Source: Panopea generosa
Lineage: Eukaryota; Mollusca; Bivalvia; Adapedonta; Hiatellidae
Length of the DNA stretch: 64,000 nucleotides
Direction: 5' to 3'
Assembly (NCBI GenBank): GCA_029582155.1
Contig: CM055901.1
Location: 55,224,625-55,288,624 of the forward strand
Shown: piece by piece, positions 58,137 to 64,000 of the stretch
Layout of the letters: each line of letters starts with the position of its first letter
Numbering within the stretch: position 1 is the stretch's first letter
The notes under the pieces: model-generated
Told to the model about the DNA's origin: nothing
Seen by the model: the letters and a program-made list of their open reading frames with translations, nothing else
The model's database searches: none
Made by a program: the position numbers and the translations under genes

Positions 58137-58545
58137 CCCCCCCATACCCCACCCATCCCCGCCCATTTTTTTTTAAATTTTGTTGTGTATTAAACACACA
58201 TGTACTCTGCCCGATTTCAACTTTGTTACCGACCCAAAGACCCTCACCCCTACCCCCAACCCCCATCATCACTCATTTTTTATTTAAATTTTGTTTTGTA
58301 TTAAATCAAATATTCTGCCCCATTTTAACTTTGTTACCAACCCAAGACCTCACCCCTACCCAACACTCTCTCACCCATCCCCATCCACGCCCATTTTTTT
58401 TTTAAAATTTGTTTTGTATTAAATCAAATACCCTGTCCCATTTCAACTTTGTTACCAACCCCAAGACCTCAACCCTTTATTTAATAAATACTTTGCCCCA
58501 TTTCCAATTTGTTACTGACCCCAAGGACATTACCCCTTCTTTCAG
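58137..58545. repeat. Tandem repeat of about 115 bp, 3-4 units
   Basis: TTTTTAAATTTTGTTTTGTATTA, then TTTCAACTTTGTTACC(A/G)ACCC and a C-rich CCTCACCCCTACCC block recur at about 58170, 58280, 58400. C-rich strand is +. Confidence 0.85.
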
Positions 58546-58619
58546 TTCTATCTTGGTTTCTGTTCCAACCTGTTCCAACATTCAATTTATATGAAGTTAA
58601 CCATTGTTTTGCTAAAGTG

Positions 58620-59125
58620 TTTCATAATTTTTAAGTTGTAATTTTACTTATATAACTCAACAAACTGAAACGTGTTTTAATTATTGCATAAAGTGTTAAT
58701 GATGATCGTGATGCAATATCTTGTCGCCAATTGTTTATATATATATCGATCAACCTTTTCCATAGGAGTGGTATAAACATTTCAATTTTTATAGATGAAG
58801 GAAGCAACCAAACTTCTTTAAAGTCAACATTTTGTAAAAGTGTTCTAACGTTAGAGGTCCAGTTTAATATAGCTGGATATGTGTCACAATTTATTTTAAG
58901 AATATTTAATACATAAGACAATATACCACTAGTACTTTATACATGATACAACCTAAGGAAATATTTTATTATACTTAATTGTCTTACTATATACAATGGG
59001 TATCTACCTAACTCGCTATGCAATGCTGAACTATTTGTTGATATTTTAACATTAGGTAACCATTTTAAAAAAATCCTATGCACCCATTCTAAATCATCCG
59101 CCTTATCAAAACCTCATTTATTGCA
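58620..59125 (-). mobile_element. LINE remnant (same type as 46773-47408), internal fragment
   Basis: On the - strand: DKADDLEWVHRIFLKWL, LHSELGRYPLYIVRQLSIIK, one in-frame stop, then FKEVWLLPSSIKIEMFIPLL and RLIDIYINNWRQDI. ELGRYPL and DIYI..W are typical of the region between reverse transcriptase and the CCHC C-terminus in molluscan LINEs. It ends before the segment seen at 46800. No intact frame. Confidence 0.75.
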
Positions 59126-59688
59126 CGAATAGTTTAAAGTAATATGAGAAATACTCAGTAGCCAAGTGCATGCCATTTCTATAAATGTGCAGTTAGACAA
59201 TTATAGACTTCTGTATTGAAATGTAGTCTAGTTCGGTTTTCAGTACTTGTAAAATAAAAGAAAGAAGCCTTACAACAGACATGTTTATGTTTATTTCAAC
59301 AGTATCACATTTTCTTGCCATTAGCTGGAGATGGTCAACTGGGGTTCAAAAATAAAAATAACAGTTTGATGGTATAAATGGTATAACTTGTTCACTGTCA
59401 GTTTGTAACTACCCAGTTGTGTGCCATTTAATAATCTTCTGTTTTATCTTTGATTCCGCTAAATAATAGAAATTCTATCTTATATCACCAAAAAACATAA
59501 ATACATGTGAAACGAAAAAAATAATAATTTCAAGAACAATTCCTTATATACAATATATTCAATACAAGTAAAACTGAATATTTATATATGTTAACACCTA
59601 AACACACTTTAAAACTCTATATAATCATAACAATTTAATATTTACAGATTATGTCCCCATATGCAAAGAAAATTTTGCGAAATGAGTT

Positions 59689-60279
59689 AACGTCTCACTA
59701 CAGGGTTGTCCCCCCTTTTCAGTGATGGAAACACGATTTAAAAAGCCTATATAATTTGCTCTTACTGCAATTAGAAAAACAAAGGCTAACAAAGTATATA
59801 ATGCAAAACAGATATCACTAGTTAAAACACTTAATTGAATTTAACTGTGAATGTATTTCAAAGCTTAAGAGGACTTATTAAATAATAGAGGTGTCATTGT
59901 AGCGTCTTTAAAACAATCAACCTGGTCAACACGCCAGGGGTGGTATTCACCGATCATTCTAAAGAATATATTTGGACATACTTAGAAACCATTTTTTTAG
60001 ACCAAAATTTGCAAGCATGTAGCGACACCTAATGTATAATCAAATAAACTCTCACAGTTGTTCTATCTGTCATGGTAAACTAGATATCTAAGTTGGAAAT
60101 TTGGATTTTCAAGCTCAAGTCTAAGAATATTCTCCAGAATGATTGGTGAACACGATCCCAGGTATTGTGTATTTTTATGAGCAGATACATTCCTGCTATG
60201 AAAAGAATACTTTAAAAAACCGAAACATTGTTTTTTTATGGAACAAAGAGCCAAAGTCCACTGTGTAGTGGGACCTTAG
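59689..60279 (+). mobile_element. Family D inverted-repeat element, complete but interrupted
   Basis: Left end AACGTCTCACTACAGGGTTG; the right end, reverse complemented, AAGGTCCCACTACACAGTGG. Contains GCCTATATAATTTG and ACATTCCTGCTATGAAA as in 26720-27010. A family E MITE (59934-60162) sits inside, leaving about 360 bp of host element. Non-coding. Confidence 0.72.
59934..60162. mobile_element. Family E MITE nested in a family D element
   Basis: CCAGGGGTGGTATTCACCGA at the left; reverse complement of the right end CCTGGGATCGTGTTCACCAA. Interior matches 42505-42767 (GTAGCGACACCTAATG, AACTCTCACA, TTGGATTTTCAAGCTCAAGT). 229 bp. Confidence 0.82.
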
Positions 60280-60284
60280 GCTTA

Positions 60285-60497
60285 GTTTAGTTTAAACTTA
60301 TTTATTTTACTTCGATTGTGAAACAAGTTCTTACAACTCAGGCAAATCATTCTCGAAGTCTTCCTGATTAGAACCAGTACATAGCATATGTGGAAAAATG
60401 TCTTGCTCAAGGACACCACACATAGCCGTGGCGGAGGATCGAACCCACGACTCTCCGATCATGGGTTTGGTACTCTAACACTGGACCACAAGCTCCG
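60285..60497 (-). mobile_element. tRNA-derived SINE, family 1
   Basis: On the - strand: GGTCCAGTGTTAGAGTACC, B box GGTTCGATCCTCC, TGTCCTTGAGCAAGACATTT, GAAGACTTCGAGAATGAT and the tail GAAGTAAAATAAATAAGTTT. Best preserved member of the family in the window. Confidence 0.83.
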
Positions 60498-60682
60498 TTT
60501 AGGCTATTAGCGAAACACTAAATAATTATATGACAATATGTATGGGGAATATGATTATGATATATCCTTCATAGTATTAGTTCCCAACAAGATTGAATAT
60601 TAAAAGTATTCAAGTACCACTGCATAGCGTAGTCTAATTGGGTTTTTGTAGTTAACTATTATGTGTACGTTAAGGAACTTAC

Positions 60683-60707
60683 GGAAATGTGTATCTATAT
60701 AATCCAT
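60683..60707 (-). CDS. Second amidohydrolase first exon (distal, same 8 residues)
   Basis: ATG at 60707 again gives MDYIDTHF plus C and donor GTAAGT, phase 1, identical in protein to 49274-49298 but with several silent differences. Upstream it shares the TATA element and a 12-base block GTACAC(A/G)TCGAC with the proximal copy. It can splice in frame to exon 2 at 44518. It is either an alternative promoter or the head of a tandem paralogue whose other exons I do not find in 49300-60680. Confidence 0.6.
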
Positions 60708-60746
60708 AACTGACTGCTAATCAGGGTCGACGTGTACTTCCTTGTG

Positions 60747-60753
60747 TTATATA
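60747..60753 (-). promoter_or_regulatory. TATA-like box for distal amidohydrolase start
   Basis: TATATAA about 40 nt upstream of the ATG at 60707, followed by GTACACGTCGAC (60727-60738). Mirrors the proximal promoter. Confidence 0.42.
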
Positions 60754-60759
60754 TGCCTA

Positions 60760-61840
60760 GGTTAATAACAGTTATAAATAACTAGCATGTGTGCACGTTC
60801 AGGGTCAGTCATACTGATAATATGCATGCACACGCGAAGTGCAGTGTATACACACTTAACCTAACCTTGCCTTTTCATAATATTTTGGTTGTACATATTG
60901 TACTATACGTACGTTTAGATATTAGATATGTAAACATTGTCGATATACATTTGATGTAGTGTTAAGCCTTCTCGACATTGTATTGAGCCTTACGCCTATT
61001 ATTTTATGAACTTGAACTTGCCACAGCCTTTGACATGTTATATAAAACCATAAAAACTACAATAAGTTCGGAAACCAGACTGATCGAACTGTCTGATTCA
61101 ATTTATAATTCGTCATTTTATCGTTCAAGGGAGACAACACAGTTTTAACATACAATTATTTCATAATTGTATACATAAAATTCATACAGGTAAATCCTAA
61201 CTGTCAAAGTATTGGAAAATAATTAATTACTTGTATACAGATTACAGTAAACCTAAACTGGTTTAATGTACATGTTTGTTTTGTTTTGTATATATATATA
61301 TATATATATATGAACTGAGTTAGCTTGGGAATGACAGACTGACAAGTGAGCGATGTGAGCTAGTAATTAGTTTGGGAGTGACCTAGACATTGACAAAGAC
61401 GCCGGGCTCAAATCCATCTAGATATTGGTAATCATATTTATATACTTGAATCCAGGCTTTATAAAACTGCCAGGTTTTATTCTAGATTGTGGGTCATCCT
61501 GGCTCTTTGTCCAGCTTTGACCTTTTTGTATCATTAAATTAGAACCATGGAATAGAATAGTATTGTTAATACTTTCCAAACCCCGGTTACAAATGACGCC
61601 CAATGTAGTTTGTATACTTTCTGATAAAATGTCCAGGAATAGTGAAACATGTTATATTTCATCTAGTCAATTTTCAAAGTGAGTTTAATTAAATTTTGTT
61701 TTGTTGTATATAACAAAAGTACCTCAGGTAAGTTAAAAAAACAGAGGGATCCATACTGGTTGGCCGCGTTATCTGCCTTTGGATAGGGAAAAAGTTAAAC
61801 TTGAGGATGTTGTGTATAACAATAAGACCTCTGATAAGTT
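60760..61840. other. Upstream of the distal amidohydrolase exon, nothing firm
   Basis: Includes a (TA)n run at 61291-61312. No further exon recognised on either strand. Confidence 0.35.
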
Positions 61841-61844
61841 TGTT

Positions 61845-61930
61845 AGCCATGACGATCCAGTCGTTAGCCATGTCGATTCAGTCGTTAGCCATGTCGATTC
61901 AGCCGTTAGCCATGCCGATCCAGTGGTTAT
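61845..61930 (+). repeat. 21-bp tandem repeat, four units
   Basis: GTTAGCCATG(A/T/C)CGATxCAGTC repeated at 61844, 61865, 61886 and 61907. Open in all phases on +; not a gene. Confidence 0.88.
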
Positions 61931-64000
61931 TAACCAAATTAAACTACACAAGTAATATCTGTGGCGTTTTTTTTTTGCAATTTATCATTTCAAGACGGCG
62001 ACGTCTGTAAGTTATTTTTTTATTAATTTGGTTTGCGCTTTTATTGTGACCTTTTCTGTTACATCATCTATTCGACAAACCTTTTCTGCTTTTCTTTTAT
62101 TATTCACATACAACGCCAATTCTTATATTTTGTCAAAAACAGACCATCATGAGCTAATAAGGCAGTTTATAATTAGTATTTTACATACTTACACATATTG
62201 GAACATCCCCATGAGCATGCGAAGACAGGTATAGCTATGTTGTGTGCGATTTTAGTCCACAATAAAGATATTTTCATAACCAAAAGTTAAAAGGTTCAGA
62301 ACTCTTATTTTTAATAAGATCTGCATCACAGTTTTGAATAAAATTATTTTTGTTAATTCCATTTGTTAGTCCATTACAATTGCAAACTTTAATCTTCAGT
62401 TCGTTATCGGCGTTCCCCTAGTCAGCCATGATCGGTTTTCCCGTCAATGCAAAAGGATGCGTAGCTTATCCATGTTTATTAACCTTGCTATTTTTCTAGC
62501 ACTGGTCACAGCTTACGTCGCTTCGTGATCATTTAATGGACAAACACATGCATATAGAAATCGCAGTCTTCCAACTTAAGCGATAATTGTGAACCATTGA
62601 ACACTTTGAGCTTACAACTTTACGTTTCTAACAAGACGCGGGGGCGCCAATCCTTTCTTATATCATATTGTCAGCAACGGTGTTTGTACATAAAATACCG
62701 TTATTTAATTTTCTTTCCTATGCTAAATCATTTTGGGATTCTGGGATGTCGCAAATTATTTTTTTAGTCTTCCACTTTTTTATTTTCATGATTCGTTTAG
62801 AAGAGTTTAACATGCTTCATGCCCGAAACGCATTCAGCGGAATTAACACGTCCTTTTGTTTTACATACAGAGTGTTTTTTTCCATTCAGAGCGTCAACCA
62901 TCGTTATATTCATAATCATACGTTGCTTAGAGACGTATCAACAATGTGTAATGAGCGAGGATGCGACATAAACTCATCACATAAATTCAAACTTTAATCT
63001 TTAAAAGATTTAGATACTAGTTGGTTATTACAGGATTCATCGTCATATAATGACAACCTAATAATAAAGATGTTCTTAAAAGGTATCTCAACACATCATA
63101 AATAACTATGTATATATATCCCCTTTTTCTTCATTATTCCAAGTTTTATTTGAACACAGACGCCACCGAAATAACTTTAGGCATGTTCACTGTGGTGTAA
63201 ATAAAGGTGGCAGCTTGGCTGCTTACAGCAGAGACACACACTCGACCATATGGCCTATTAATAACAACAATCAGTATCGATTCTAAAAACAGGGAATCGA
63301 GGCCGATTTCATATAAGCTCTTTCATAATTGAGGTAAAACATGTTTTAGTCTTACTAGATTTTATACTGTTACTCCTGCCTTCAAAAGCAAAAAACAATG
63401 TATAGGCATTAACGGATGTTAATTTTATGTTTTGTATATGCGTGTAAAGGGAATTTCACATGCTATTATTGAACACGTACATATGCATCGTTATTCTCAA
63501 GTCAAGACGATTATAATTGCTTGAATGGAAGACATGTTACCTTATGATATTTTTTACAAACGTCAGTTGGTTCGAATTATATTGACTATATCTGCCCATT
63601 TATTGTTACTGTCCTTCACTTGGATAGTACGTTTCAAACCACTTGCTATGCCAACAAATGAACATATTTCATTCAATACAAAATATCAAAAAGTCTATCA
63701 GTATACATGTTACATTACAATCATACATAAGATGTCAATGACGAGTTCACTGCATACTACAAGTCGTGCTGTAATAACTATTCCACTTTTCAACTCAAAA
63801 GTGATGTCAAAAGTATCATTTAATATCACTAACACATATCTGTACTAAATAAATAACTCAATTTACCATCATTAATTAATACTGCACTATGTTACAACTG
63901 TCTACATTGCAGTCGTATATTGGTTTATCAAAACAACTACTAATTATTTGCGACCCGCGACTAACAAAAACATCAGTTGTTTTAAATAACCTTGTTTAAT
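61931..64000. other. Right end of window, nothing recognised
   Basis: Open frames at 62028-62234, 62668-62997 and 63525-63848 (+) have no domain, splice or composition support. Confidence 0.35.

Overview
This window is eukaryotic nuclear DNA, most likely from a bivalve mollusc. It is strongly AT-rich. Its genes are split into short exons with canonical GT..AG introns of 0.3 to 10 kb, and no bacterial operon is visible. It is crowded with tRNA-headed SINEs, short inverted-repeat transposons, truncated LINEs and minisatellites. The bivalve assignment is an inference from this repeat style and from the TGACCTTGACCTTT repeat; the species is not determined.

Two genes can be reconstructed from matching splice phases. 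On the + strand, a carbohydrate sulfotransferase resembling CHST15 has six recognised exons (10910-28148; 1017 nt, 338 codons plus stop). It contains both PAPS-binding motifs and a C-terminal stop; its N-terminal exons were not found. On the - strand, a complete amidohydrolase of the L-fuconolactonase-like family (PF04909/COG3618 type) has eight exons (49298 down to 36233; 843 nt, 280 codons plus stop). The two genes converge tail to tail.

The most notable structure is a tandem duplication of about 5.2 kb at the point of convergence (27508-32730 and 32733-37860). Each copy carries the last exon of the sulfotransferase and the last two exons of the amidohydrolase. Each gene therefore has a near and a far set of terminal exons, interleaved and antisense to the other gene. 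The amidohydrolase also has a second TATA-box plus first-exon unit about 11 kb upstream (60683-60707) encoding the same eight residues. A 102-bp tandem array just behind its stop codon is made of copies of its own C-terminal coding sequence, and these copies carry AATAAA.

Layout: 0.3-5.7 kb, 66-bp minisatellite; 5.7-10.9 kb, spacer with a low-complexity GTN tract and a SINE; 10.9-28.1 kb, sulfotransferase, with introns holding 34-bp, 185-bp, 45-bp and 28-bp arrays, SINEs and an inverted-repeat element; 27.5-37.9 kb, duplication; 36.2-49.3 kb, amidohydrolase, with introns and upstream flank holding an inverted-repeat element, SINEs and a 24-bp array split by a LINE; 49.7-64 kb, a CACT array inside a 48-bp palindrome, an inverted SINE pair, two LINE remnants, a nested transposon pair and the second first exon. 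Most long open frames in the window come from tandem repeats whose period is a multiple of three, and I do not call them genes.
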